Shown here: positions 1 to 9,416 of the stretch, one piece after another | Numbering within the stretch: position 1 is the stretch's first letter | How the letters are laid out: each line of letters begins with the position of its first letter | NCBI GenBank assembly: GCA_003416985.1 | Contig: QVIN01000010.1 | Span: 124,001 to 188,000, forward strand | Reading direction: 5' to 3' | Source: Duganella sp. BJB480 | Lineage (GTDB): Bacteria; Pseudomonadota; Gammaproteobacteria; Burkholderiales; Burkholderiaceae_D | Length of the DNA: 64,000 nucleotides | Made by a program: the position numbers and the translations under genes | The notes under the pieces: generated by a model | The model's database searches: none | Told to the model about the DNA's origin: nothing | What the model saw: only the letters and a program-made list of their open reading frames with translations

Positions 1-740
<740 letters not shown>

Positions 741-917
741 AGGAGATAAACCGTGTGCGCCGCGCCGTGCGCGCCAGCGGCACGAGGCGGAAAATTGAAA
801 GAAGCCGTATTGTACCGACAAGCACCGCCGCGCGGCCATTTTTCCATCGCCGGCCGGCGCTGGTCAAGGCCGGGGCGATCGGTTAAGATCGGCCATCGTC
901 AGACTTCCCGGGCCCCG

Positions 918-1646
918 ATGCCGCCTGCCACCCGCCCCCGCCGCCGCCAGCGCGGCGCCGCCCTGCTGTTGCTGCTGTTGCTGCTGAGCGTGAGCATGGC
1001 GACGGTGGCGTTGCGCGCGCTCGGCGACGGCCAGTTCGACGCCCGCCGGAGCGCGCGCAGCGTGGCCGCGCTGGGCCAGGCCCGCGAGGCGCTGCTGGGC
1101 TATGCGCTGACCCATGGCCGCCTGCCCCGCCCCGCCCGCTCGGCCACCGATGGCCGCGAAAATCCGGCCCCTTGCGCCACCGCGTCCGCCTGCAACGGCT
1201 TCCTGCCGTGGGTGGCGCTGGGCCTGGCCGGCGCCGACGGCTGGGGGCGGCCGCTGCGCTACAGCGTGACGCCGGCCTACACCGAGGCCAACATCGCCCC
1301 CGCCCGGGCGGTGGCCGACAAGCGGGTCAGCCTGCGCGACGGCGACGGCGCGCCGCGCGCGCTGGTCGGCCAGGGACCGTGCTCGCTGGCCAGCCCGTGC
1401 AGCCCGGCGGTCATCCTGTCGACCGGCCGCCAGGGGCCGGGCGTCGACGCGCTCGGCATCGCCCAGGCCGGCGACTTCGCCGGCCGCACCGACGAGCTCG
1501 CCAATTTCCACGGCGACAGCGACTTCATCCTGCGCAGCCGCAGCGACGACCCGCGCGCGGCGGGCGGCCCCTACGACGACCTGGTGACCTGGGTGCCGCT
1601 GCAGCAGCTGTATCTGAAACTGAACGCGGTCGGCGCCTTGCGCTGA
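918..1646 (+). CDS. type IV pilin-like / prepilin-like secreted protein
   Basis: A 242-residue protein. It starts with a short basic leader (PPATRPRRRQRG) followed at once by a hydrophobic stretch (AALLLLLLLLSVSM) of about 16 residues. This is the layout of a prepilin with a cleavage site after the Gly of RQRGA. The usual Glu at mature position 5 is absent. The rest is a Cys-containing globular domain with the pairs CATASAC and CSLASPC that could form disulfides. The ATG at 918 is preferred because the reading frame upstream to 753 has no leader-like sequence. It stands alone between uup and tRNA-Arg. It may be a minor pseudopilin or pilin-fold protein. No assembly genes are nearby, so the role is unknown. 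Confidence 0.7.
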   Translation: MPPATRPRRRQRGAALLLLLLLLSVSMATVALRALGDGQFDARRSARSVAALGQAREALLGYALTHGRLPRPARSATDGRENPAPCATASACNGFLPWVALGLAGADGWGRPLRYSVTPAYTEANIAPARAVADKRVSLRDGDGAPRALVGQGPCSLASPCSPAVILSTGRQGPGVDALGIAQAGDFAGRTDELANFHGDSDFILRSRSDDPRAAGGPYDDLVTWVPLQQLYLKLNAVGALR

Positions 1647-1659
1647 CGCGGCCACAGAC

Positions 1660-1690
1660 TTTACCGAACCGGGCACCGGTCGGCTATAAT
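1660..1690 (+). promoter_or_regulatory. candidate sigma70 promoter of tRNA-Arg
   Basis: A perfect -10 TATAAT lies at 1685-1690, 31 bases before the mature tRNA start. A weak -35 TTTACC is at 1660-1665 (spacing 19), or TTACCG with spacing 18. A GC-rich stretch between the -10 and the tRNA would suit stringent control. Position and -10 quality are the main support. Confidence 0.55.
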
Positions 1691-1721
1691 CTCGGCCAGC
1701 CGGCCAAGCGCCGGCCGCGTC

Positions 1722-1793
1722 CTCCCCGTAGCACAATGGATAGTGCACATGCCTCCTAAGCGTGGGATACTGGTTCGATTCCAGTCGGGGGGA
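1722..1793 (+). tRNA. tRNA-Arg (anticodon CCU)
   Basis: A full cloverleaf can be drawn. The acceptor stem is CTCCCCG (1722-1728) with CGGGGGG (1786-1792), including one T-G wobble. The D arm is GCAC/GTGC with loop AATGGATA. The anticodon stem is CATGC/GCGTG with loop CTCCTAA, placing anticodon CCT at 1755-1757. The T arm is ACTGG-TTCGATT-CCAGT. The discriminator base is A1793. CCA is not encoded. It reads the rare Arg codon AGG. Confidence 0.96.
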
Positions 1794-1810
1794 CTCCCCC
1801 CCCCTTTTTT
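1787..1810 (+). terminator. tRNA 3' strand doubling as an intrinsic terminator stem
   Basis: GGGGGG (1787-1792), which is the 3' strand of the tRNA acceptor stem, is followed by ACT, then nine C (1796-1804) and six T (1805-1810). The G6/C6 hairpin with a 3-base loop followed by T6 has the form of a rho-independent terminator. It overlaps the tRNA itself, so folding into the terminator competes with the acceptor stem. Confidence 0.6.
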
Positions 1811-1819
1811 CCGCCGGCC

Positions 1820-4159
1820 CTATGGCACCATCGACTGCACCGCGCTGGTGGCGCTGGCCCATGGCGCGAACGCCCAGTTGGCCGGCACCGTGTAGCTGCT
1901 GCGGCTGCTGCGCACATCGGTCATGCGGCAGACGTTGGGCGCGACGGCGGCCGACAGCGACAGCTCGGTCCAGTTGCTGCCCGGTCCGCGCGACTCCAGA
2001 TCCTTCAGGTGGATATGGTGCAGCGGCGTGCCGGCGTCGGTGATGCCGGCGCCGCCGGCCGCCGCGTCGGCATGGACCGCGCCGCGCACCGTGCTCCAGC
2101 CGCTGCCGGCGCTGTTGGTGGCGTCCTGGCGCAGGCGCAGCAGGCTGGTGCCGGACGGCTGGCAGCTATGGTGCACATAGACCGTAAAATCGTTGAAGTC
2201 GGACACCGAGTAATCCTGGGTCGGTCCGACCACGGCGCTGGCGGCGGCGCCGCTCAGGCCGGCGGCGGCGGAAAAGTCCAGCGTCGGCGCGCTCGCATAC
2301 GCCCCCGGGCGGTCGATGCGGATCGACACCAGCACGCCGTTCTCGACGATAAAACTGCCCCTGGCCGGCACCGTCGGCGCGCCACCAACGAAGCCCAGCG
2401 GGTACTGGGTGCGGGTGACGCTGCCGCCGCTGCCGGTGGCGCTGATCGCGGTCGCGCTCACGCCCAGCGCGGCGGCGGCCGGGAAGGCGCCGTTCTTGTT
2501 GGGATTGGAGCGCAGGAACAGGTTGACGCCCACCGCGGTCTTGATGTCGTTCGACTGCAGCACGCCCCGGCAATTGCGCAGCACGCCCGTCAGCATGACG
2601 CCGCTGGCGCCGCCCTGGCTGCTCAGGTTCAGGGTGCAATTGAGCCAGGGGCCGCCGGCGTCGATCGCGTAGACGGTGGCGATGCCGTAGGTGCCCGCCA
2701 GCGGCGCGCCGGCGCCGTCGCTTTGCTCAATGTCGAACGTGGTGTTCTGGCACACCGACAGCTCCACCTGCGAACTGACGTCGACCCCCAGCTTCAGGTT
2801 GGGGCCGGCGTTGATCGGCGTGCCGTTGATGCGGCCGGCGTAGTTGCTGGCGCGGCCGGCGGCGGCGTTGACCGGCGTCAGGCGAGCGGTGTCGGCATGG
2901 ATCGAACGGATCCGCACGCGCGAATCGGCCAGGCCACCGATGGCGATCATCGAATTGATCAGCACCAGGTCGAGGTCGATCTGCAGCGCGCGCTCGACGG
3001 AGTCGGGGGTGGTGACATCGACGCCCACATACGAGGTGCCGCAATTGCTGATGCGCACGTTGCGCACGTCCAGGCCGGCCGGGGCCCCGCTGGTCGAACC
3101 GAACAAGGCCAGGCCGCCGCCCCAGCAACCGCTGATGAAGCCGTTGCATATCTTGGCGTAGGCGTTGTCGCTCTGGTCGAAGCTGCCGATGCCGGACAGG
3201 CGGCCGTTGCGCAGGTCGAAACCGTCGACGATGGTGTTGAAGGTATTGTTCGAGGCGATGATGCCGCCGTTCGCATGGCCGACCTGGTAGTCGAGGTTGA
3301 AGCCGTCGCCGTCAATCTGGCTGAGCTTGGTGCCGTTGGACCAGCCGTTGAAATGGATCAGGTTGCCGTTGACATTGCTGAACTTGAAATTATTGAACAC
3401 CGGCGACACGCCGTTGGTGACCACGCCTTCGCCGCAGCTGTTGTTGATGGTGAAGTTGTCGAAATAGCCGCCGCTGCTTTTGACGCGCAGGTCCACCGTC
3501 GATTCCCAGCGGTTGTTGGTTTGATTGTTGGCGCGCCCCCCGTCGACACGGGCATTGACGATGGTGATGCCGGCGCCCTGCACCAGCGCGCAGGCGTCGA
3601 TCAACGGCCCCTTGGTGGCCAGCGTGGCGCCGCCGGCGATGACACCGCCGACGCTCAGATCCACGCCGTAGGTCCCAAACACCGGCCCCTCGAACGTCAG
3701 CGTCCTGCTGGGCACGTCGATGGCCGCGATGCGCAGCGCCTGGTTGGTATCGGTCTGCAGGCACGCCTGCAAGATCACCGCGCTGTCGCCCACCTTGGGG
3801 CCGATGATGTTGATCGCCATGCCGGCCTGCAAGCCGGTGACGGAGCTCACCGTCACGCTGGTGGCGCCGTCGCCCAGGCTGGCGGTGGTGGTGGTCACCA
3901 TTTCGCTCGAACGCTGGAGGACGGCGCCACGCATATCGATAGTCTGGCCCTGCTTGGCGCGGAACGCGCCGCCGTAGACCGGGTAAACCGCGCCCGGCTC
4001 GAAACTGATGAAGGCGCCGGCCGGCGCCGCGTCGAAGAAGTCGCGCATCATCGCGAAGTCCAGGGCGGGCACGCCCTGGGGCGCGGACAGCGTCAGGGTC
4101 TTGGCGGCGGCCGCAGCGGCCACCGTGGCGGTATGCAATGAGGTAACGGTAGATGTCAT
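1820..4159 (-). CDS. large right-handed beta-helix (pectin-lyase-fold) protein
   Basis: A 779-residue protein with no signal peptide and no membrane segment. Residues about 20-60 (ALDFAMMRDFFDAAPAGAFI) resemble the N-terminal region of pectate-lyase-type tail-spike or surface proteins, followed by a VYGGAF/MRGAVL entry into the helix. From about 130 to 650 there are many short Asn- and Gly-rich turns (NNSCGEGVVTNG, NNFKFSNVNGN, SNNTFNTIVDGFDLRNG) typical of parallel beta-helix rungs. The C-terminal 130 residues are Ser/Thr-rich. The fold is well supported; enzymatic activity is not. Lack of a secretion signal would fit a phage-type tail spike or export by another route. It converges on tRNA-Arg with 26 bases between the genes. 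I cannot name it. Confidence 0.7.
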   Translation of the reverse strand: MTSTVTSLHTATVAAAAAAKTLTLSAPQGVPALDFAMMRDFFDAAPAGAFISFEPGAVYPVYGGAFRAKQGQTIDMRGAVLQRSSEMVTTTTASLGDGATSVTVSSVTGLQAGMAINIIGPKVGDSAVILQACLQTDTNQALRIAAIDVPSRTLTFEGPVFGTYGVDLSVGGVIAGGATLATKGPLIDACALVQGAGITIVNARVDGGRANNQTNNRWESTVDLRVKSSGGYFDNFTINNSCGEGVVTNGVSPVFNNFKFSNVNGNLIHFNGWSNGTKLSQIDGDGFNLDYQVGHANGGIIASNNTFNTIVDGFDLRNGRLSGIGSFDQSDNAYAKICNGFISGCWGGGLALFGSTSGAPAGLDVRNVRISNCGTSYVGVDVTTPDSVERALQIDLDLVLINSMIAIGGLADSRVRIRSIHADTARLTPVNAAAGRASNYAGRINGTPINAGPNLKLGVDVSSQVELSVCQNTTFDIEQSDGAGAPLAGTYGIATVYAIDAGGPWLNCTLNLSSQGGASGVMLTGVLRNCRGVLQSNDIKTAVGVNLFLRSNPNKNGAFPAAAALGVSATAISATGSGGSVTRTQYPLGFVGGAPTVPARGSFIVENGVLVSIRIDRPGAYASAPTLDFSAAAGLSGAAASAVVGPTQDYSVSDFNDFTVYVHHSCQPSGTSLLRLRQDATNSAGSGWSTVRGAVHADAAAGGAGITDAGTPLHHIHLKDLESRGPGSNWTELSLSAAVAPNVCRMTDVRSSRSSYTVPANWAFAPWASATSAVQSMVP

Positions 4160-4394
4160 GGGAATGGTTTTCGGTTGATGTGACTAAAAAGATACTAGTT
4201 ACCCTGTAAATTTTGCCATAAAAATAATGATTCGAACGGATTATCTATGTCCCGGGGCTATGGTGTTTGCCATGCTGAGGCATTGCATTATGATGATTGA
4301 TGAACGATTTTTATGTCGTCCTGCTAGCGCCCAGGAACGCGTGCTGGTTGACCGGAAATCGTCTGTTCCTCTACAACCGCCGTCAGGACACGCT

Positions 4395-4919
4395 ATGAAA
4401 CTCCACACAATTATCGCCGCCGCCACGCTGTCGCTCGCCACCGGACTGGCCACCGCTCAAACCCAATTCCACATCCAGGAGTTGTTCCATGGCGACAAAG
4501 TCTTCGACGGCTTGATCACCTTCTCGACGGACTACGCCCATGTCACAAGCATCACCGGCACGCTGAGCTCTCCGCACAGCATACCGTCGATGCTCGACAT
4601 CACGGGCATCTATCCCGGCTACTACAAGGACTACTCGACGGGCGTGCGCGGTGTCATCGTCATGGGCAGCGGCGGCGACTTCGATGCGGCCTACCGGCTC
4701 GACCTGGTCTGGGACTACAACCACGGCGCCGCCATCACGCTGCCGCAGTTCGTCACCCAGACCGATCCGGACAGCGGCGCGGTGTACTACGCCAACAGCA
4801 TCAACGGCTCGGATGGCGCGCTCAGCTACACCATCAAGGCGGTGCCGGAACCGGCCGCCTACGCCATGCTGCTGGGCGGACTGGCGCTGCTGGCGGCGCG
4901 CCGCCGGCTGGCCGCATAA
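4395..4919 (+). CDS. PEP-CTERM sorting-domain protein, copy 1
   Basis: A 174-residue exported protein. A signal peptide (MKLHTIIAAATLSLATGLATA) is followed by a beta-rich domain and a C-terminal PEP-CTERM tail: VPEP, a hydrophobic stretch (AYAMLLGGLALLAA) and the basic end RRRLAA. In this family the tail is processed by an exosortase at the inner membrane and the protein usually goes to the surface or matrix. No exosortase is in the window. The ATG at 4395 is chosen because it starts the signal peptide; the frame stays open upstream to 4227 without a leader. It is followed by a same-length paralogue 141 bases downstream, with shared stretches such as RLDL.WDYNHGA and YYANSINGS. Ligand or function is unknown. 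Confidence 0.88.
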   Translation: MKLHTIIAAATLSLATGLATAQTQFHIQELFHGDKVFDGLITFSTDYAHVTSITGTLSSPHSIPSMLDITGIYPGYYKDYSTGVRGVIVMGSGGDFDAAYRLDLVWDYNHGAAITLPQFVTQTDPDSGAVYYANSINGSDGALSYTIKAVPEPAAYAMLLGGLALLAARRRLAA

Positions 4920-5060
4920 GCTTGCCTTTAAAAAAATATTGTCAACATTGGATGGATCTGGTGCTATTATCCACACAGCATTAAATGTTTTTTTATACAA
5001 CTTAAGGTCGCCTCCGCGATGCGGGTGAGGGCGCTGATATTTACGGAGAGCGTGCTTAAC

Positions 5061-5585
5061 ATGAAGATTTTCAAGATCGTTTCCGCCGCCGCCCTGATGC
5101 TGGCGACGGGCTTGGCATCGGCCCAAACCAGTTTCCGCATTCACGAAGAATTCCAGGTCAACATCAAATTCGACGGCGTCGTCACCTTTTCCAGCGATTA
5201 TTCGCAGCTCATCGCGGTTTCAGGCACGCTGATCGACTATTACGGCAATAGTCAGAAGGTCGACGGTTTTTATCATAACTATATCGATTACGCGCCTGGC
5301 GTGCGCGGCGCCGGGCTGATCGAAGGTTCGCCGGACAACTGGGACGCCTACCGCCTCGACCTGACCTGGGACTACAATCACGGCGCGAAAGTAACGCTGC
5401 CGCAATTCGTCACGGCCGAGAGTGAACCGGGCGCGGATTTCTGGTATCGCTATTACGCCAACAGCATCAACGGTTCGAATGGCGCGCTGGTCTCCACCAT
5501 TACGCCGGTGCCGGAGCCGGCCACCTACGGCATGCTGCTGGGCGGCCTCGCCCTGCTGGGACTGGCGCGCCGCCGCAAGGCATAA
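5061..5585 (+). CDS. PEP-CTERM sorting-domain protein, copy 2
   Basis: A 174-residue protein of exactly the same length as the gene at 4395 and clearly homologous along its whole length. It has the signal peptide MKIFKIVSAAALMLATGLASA, central WDYNHGAKVTLPQFVT, then YYANSINGSNGA and the tail VPEPATYGMLLGGLALLG-LARRRKA. The mature N-terminus (QTSFRIHEEFQ against QTQFHIQELFH) also matches, so this is a recent tandem duplication that has diverged mostly in the middle. The ATG at 5061 begins the signal peptide; upstream in-frame codons to 5019 are not needed. It converges with the RidA gene, with six bases between the two stop codons. It is expected to be surface-sorted by an exosortase encoded elsewhere. 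Confidence 0.88.
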   Translation: MKIFKIVSAAALMLATGLASAQTSFRIHEEFQVNIKFDGVVTFSSDYSQLIAVSGTLIDYYGNSQKVDGFYHNYIDYAPGVRGAGLIEGSPDNWDAYRLDLTWDYNHGAKVTLPQFVTAESEPGADFWYRYYANSINGSNGALVSTITPVPEPATYGMLLGGLALLGLARRRKA

Positions 5586-5591
5586 AGCAAC

Positions 5592-5983
5592 TCAGTCCGG
5601 CACCACCGCCGTCACCTCGATCTCCACCCGGGCCCGGTCCTCGACCAGCCCGGCCACCTGCACCGCCGTCATGGCCGGAAAATGCAGGCCGATGATCTCG
5701 CGGTAGGCCGCGCCGACCTCCTTGTAGGCGGCCACATACTCTTTTTTATCGAGCACGTACCACGTCATGCGCACGATGTGCGCGGGCCGCGCGCCGGCCT
5801 CGGCCAGCACCTCGACCACGTTTTGCAGCGCCTGGCGCACCTGGCCGGCGAAGTCGTCGGTGTGGAACACGCCCTGCCCGTCCCAGCCGATCATGCCGCT
5901 GACGCAGACCAGGCGTCCGCTGGCGGCCACGCCGTTCGAATAGCCACGCGGCCGCGCCCAGCCCGGCGGTTGAAGAAATTCCA

Positions 5984-5987
<4 letters not shown>
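5592..5987 (-). CDS. RidA (YjgF/L-PSP) family protein, last gene of the 2-aminobenzoate operon
   Basis: A 131-residue protein of the RidA/YjgF fold. It has GWARPRGYSNGVAASGRLV near the N-terminus, the VSGMIGWD core, ALQNVVEVLAEAGA, and C-terminal FPAMTAVQVAGLVEDRARVEIEVTAV, where the conserved Arg of the family sits. Family members hydrolyse reactive imines/enamines to the ketone and ammonia. In this operon a plausible task is removal of the amino group from an imine or enamine intermediate made from 2-aminobenzoyl-CoA; this is inference. The start overlaps the stop of the acyl-CoA dehydrogenase gene (ATGA at 5984-5987), so translation is coupled. A second ATG follows directly and cannot be excluded as the true start. 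Confidence 0.9.
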
Positions 5988-7146
<1,159 letters not shown>

Positions 7147-7147
<1 letters not shown>

Positions 7148-8001
7148 CAGTCGCCTTCGAATTCCGGTTTTTTCTTGGCCACGAAGGCATGGTAGGCGCG
7201 GTGGAAGTCGTTGGTCGCCATGCAGATCGCCTGCGCCTGCGCCTCCGCCTCGATGGCTTCGTCCACGCCCATGTTCCACTCCTGCTGCAGCATTTTCTTG
7301 GTCATGCCGTGGGCGAAGGTCGGGCCGTCGGCCAGACCTTGCGCGAAGGCGCGCGCCGCATCGAGCAGCGCTTCCGGCTCCTGCAGGCTGTTGAAGAAGC
7401 CCCAGCGCTCCGCCTCCGCGCCGGACATCGAACGTCCCGTGTACAGCAGCTCGGCCGCGCGGCCCTGGCCGATCACGCGCGGCAGCAAGGCGCAGGCGCC
7501 CATGTCGCAGCCGGCCAGCCCCACCCGCGTGAACAGGAAGGCGGTCTTGCTGCGCGCCGTGCCGAGGCGGATGTCCGACGCCAGCGCCAGGATCGCGCCG
7601 GCGCCGGCGCAGATGCCGTCGACCGCCGCCACGATGGGCTGCGGGCAGGCGCGGATGGCTTTCACCAGGTCGCCCGTCATGCGCGTGAAGGCCAGCAGGC
7701 CGGGCATGTCCAACTTGGTCAGCGGGCCGATGATGTCGTGCACGTCGCCGCCGGAGCAGAAGTTTTCGCCGGCGCCGGTGATGACGATGGCCTTGACGTC
7801 GTCCGCGTAGGCCAGTGCGCGGAACAGGTCGCGCAGCTCGGCGTACGAATCGAAGGTCAGCGGATTTTTGCGCTCGGGGCGATTGAGCGTCAGCGTGGCG
7901 ACGCCACCGACGACTTCAAACAGAAAATGGCTGGCCTGGTAATCGGCCAGCGCGGCGCGGTTGCCGGGCAGTCGCTGCGCTTCGCCGGGAAGATATCGCA
8001 T
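7147..8001 (-). CDS. enoyl-CoA hydratase/isomerase family protein
   Basis: A 284-residue crotonase-fold protein. The core ATLTLNRPERKNPL, the oxyanion segment ITGAGENFCSGGD, and AAVDGICAGAGAILALASDIRL are all present. A longer than usual N-terminal extension (about 25 residues) and the end KKKPEFEGD mark a distinct subgroup. It would hydrate a ring-derived or ring-opened enoyl-CoA in the anthranilate pathway. It sits between MarR (11 bases upstream) and the acyl-CoA dehydrogenase, with which it shares an ATGA overlap. Crotonase catalytic Glu positions vary between subgroups, so isomerase or ring hydrolase activity is also possible. Confidence 0.92.
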
Positions 8002-8012
8002 GGTGTGGTTCC

Positions 8013-8546
8013 TTATTTTTCGTCCGAGGCGTTCAGGTGCTGCTTCATCTGCGACAACAGGTCGATCAGCTGGTTCTTGTCGGCGCCGGACATGTCCTGC
8101 AGCAGTTCGGCGATCCAGCCTTCGTGTTCGGCGGCCATGGTGGCGAAGGCCTTGCGGCCGGCCGCCGTCAGCTTGACGCTGTAGGCGCGGCCGTCCTTCG
8201 GGTCCGGCACGCGCACCACCAGCTTCTCCTGCTCCAGCTGGTCGGTGATGCCGGTGATGTTCCCGCCGGTGACCATCATGCGCTTGGACAGCTCGCCCAT
8301 GCGCAGGCCTTGCGGGTAGCGCTCCAGCTGCGCCATCAGGTCGAAGCGCGGCAAGGTGATGCCGAAGCTGGCGCGCAGCCGGCTGCGGATTTCGTTTTCG
8401 ATCTTGACGGTGCAGGACAACATGCGCAGCCACAGCTTGAGCGATTGATGGTGGTCCTGCGTCAGGCGGCTGGCCAGGTCGAGCACCGGCGCCTCACCGT
8501 TTTCGATGGGGTTTTGATTGTCGTCGTTCTCTGAAAATGGTGGCAT
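8013..8546 (-). CDS. MarR family regulator inside the 2-aminobenzoate operon
   Basis: A 177-residue MarR-type winged-helix protein. The first 40 residues (FSENDDNQNPIENGEAP) are acidic and disordered, then the helical dimer region, then the wing with TGITDQLEQEKLVVRVPDPKDGRAYSVKLT. The ATG at 8546 is preferred: GAGGA lies four bases upstream. An alternative GTG at 8564 overlaps the SDR stop as GTGA, adding six residues. MarR-type regulators of aromatic-acid operons are often released from DNA by the CoA thioester. Here the likely effector is 2-aminobenzoyl-CoA and the likely target is the operon promoter near 13490; both are inference. Lying mid-operon, it would be autoregulated. Confidence 0.92.
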   Translation of the reverse strand: MPPFSENDDNQNPIENGEAPVLDLASRLTQDHHQSLKLWLRMLSCTVKIENEIRSRLRASFGITLPRFDLMAQLERYPQGLRMGELSKRMMVTGGNITGITDQLEQEKLVVRVPDPKDGRAYSVKLTAAGRKAFATMAAEHEGWIAELLQDMSGADKNQLIDLLSQMKQHLNASDEK

Positions 8547-8560
8547 AGCTTCCTCGTGCT

Positions 8561-9412
8561 TCACATTACTTCGCCGCCGGCGACGGCGACGGATTGTCCA
8601 TTCATGGCGCCCGCCTCGGGCAGGCAAAGCCAGGCCACGGCGCTGGCGACTTCCTCGCTTTGCACCAGCCGCTTCTGCGGATTGCCGGCGGCCAGTTCGG
8701 CGCGCGCTTCGTCCTCGCTGCGGCCGGTCCTGGCGACGATGTTGGCGACCGCCTCGCGCACGATATCGGTTTCGGTGTAGCCGGGGCAGACGGCGTTGAC
8801 CGTCACGCCCTTGGTGGCCACCTCCAGCGCCAGCGCGCGCGTCAGGCCGACCACGCCGTGCTTGGCGGCGACGTAGGCCGACACGTAGCGATAACCTACC
8901 AGCCCCGCCGTCGATGCGACGTTGACGATGCGGCCCCACCCTGCCTCGATCATGCCGGGCAGCGCGGCCTGGGTGCAGTGGAAGGTGCCGGTCAGGTTCA
9001 CGTCCAGCATGCGCTGCCACAGCGCGGCGTCGGTTTTGCCGAACGGCGCGGGGACCGCCTGGCCGGCGTTGTTGACCAGGATGTCGATGCGGCCGAAGCG
9101 CTCGACGGCGCCGGCAAAGCCGCTGCGCACGGATGCCTCGTCGGTCACGTCCAGCACTTGCATGGCGACCGCGCCACCCGAGGGTGCGGCGATGGCGCTC
9201 ATGGAGTCGACGGCGGCCGCCAGCGCCTGCGCATCGCGCCCCGCCAGCGTGACGCGCGCGCCGCGCAGCAGCAAGGCCCGCGCGCAGGCGGCGCCGATGC
9301 CGCGCGCGCCGCCTGTCACCAGTGCGTGCTTGCCCGCCAATGGCAGGTTCGCGGTGGCTGGTTTCGAACCGGGGGCCAGGTAGGCCGCACGGGATTTATT
9401 CGTGATGCTCAT
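8561..9412 (-). CDS. SDR family 3-hydroxyacyl-CoA dehydrogenase-like protein of the 2-aminobenzoate operon
   Basis: A 283-residue classical short-chain dehydrogenase. The cofactor motif is TGGARGIGAACA, followed by NNAG in DILVNNAGQAVPAP. The catalytic set is Ser of NVASTAG with YVAAK (Tyr and Lys), and the C-terminal part has VCPGYTETDIV. The motif and first strand suggest NAD(P). It starts at 9412, four bases after the end of the monooxygenase gene, and an approximately 30-residue N-terminal extension (MSITNKSRAAYLAPGS) precedes the Rossmann fold. In the anthranilate-CoA pathway it would oxidise a hydroxyacyl- or hydroxycyclohexenone-CoA intermediate. The precise step is not visible from sequence. 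Confidence 0.92.
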   Translation of the reverse strand: MSITNKSRAAYLAPGSKPATANLPLAGKHALVTGGARGIGAACARALLLRGARVTLAGRDAQALAAAVDSMSAIAAPSGGAVAMQVLDVTDEASVRSGFAGAVERFGRIDILVNNAGQAVPAPFGKTDAALWQRMLDVNLTGTFHCTQAALPGMIEAGWGRIVNVASTAGLVGYRYVSAYVAAKHGVVGLTRALALEVATKGVTVNAVCPGYTETDIVREAVANIVARTGRSEDEARAELAAGNPQKRLVQSEEVASAVAWLCLPEAGAMNGQSVAVAGGEVM

Positions 9413-9416
9413 CGGC

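Noticed and set aside
2009..4141. Plus-strand frame of 710 codons opposite the beta-helix gene
   Set aside because: No fold or motif is visible, and codon use is that of a complement. The minus-strand protein has coherent beta-helix repeats.
1722..4159. Integrated genomic island at tRNA-Arg
   Set aside because: No integrase, no visible duplicate of the tRNA 3' end and only one candidate cargo gene.
4967..4975. Perfect DnaA box before the second PEP-CTERM gene
   Set aside because: A single 9-mer without partners. One chance match in 64 kb is not surprising.
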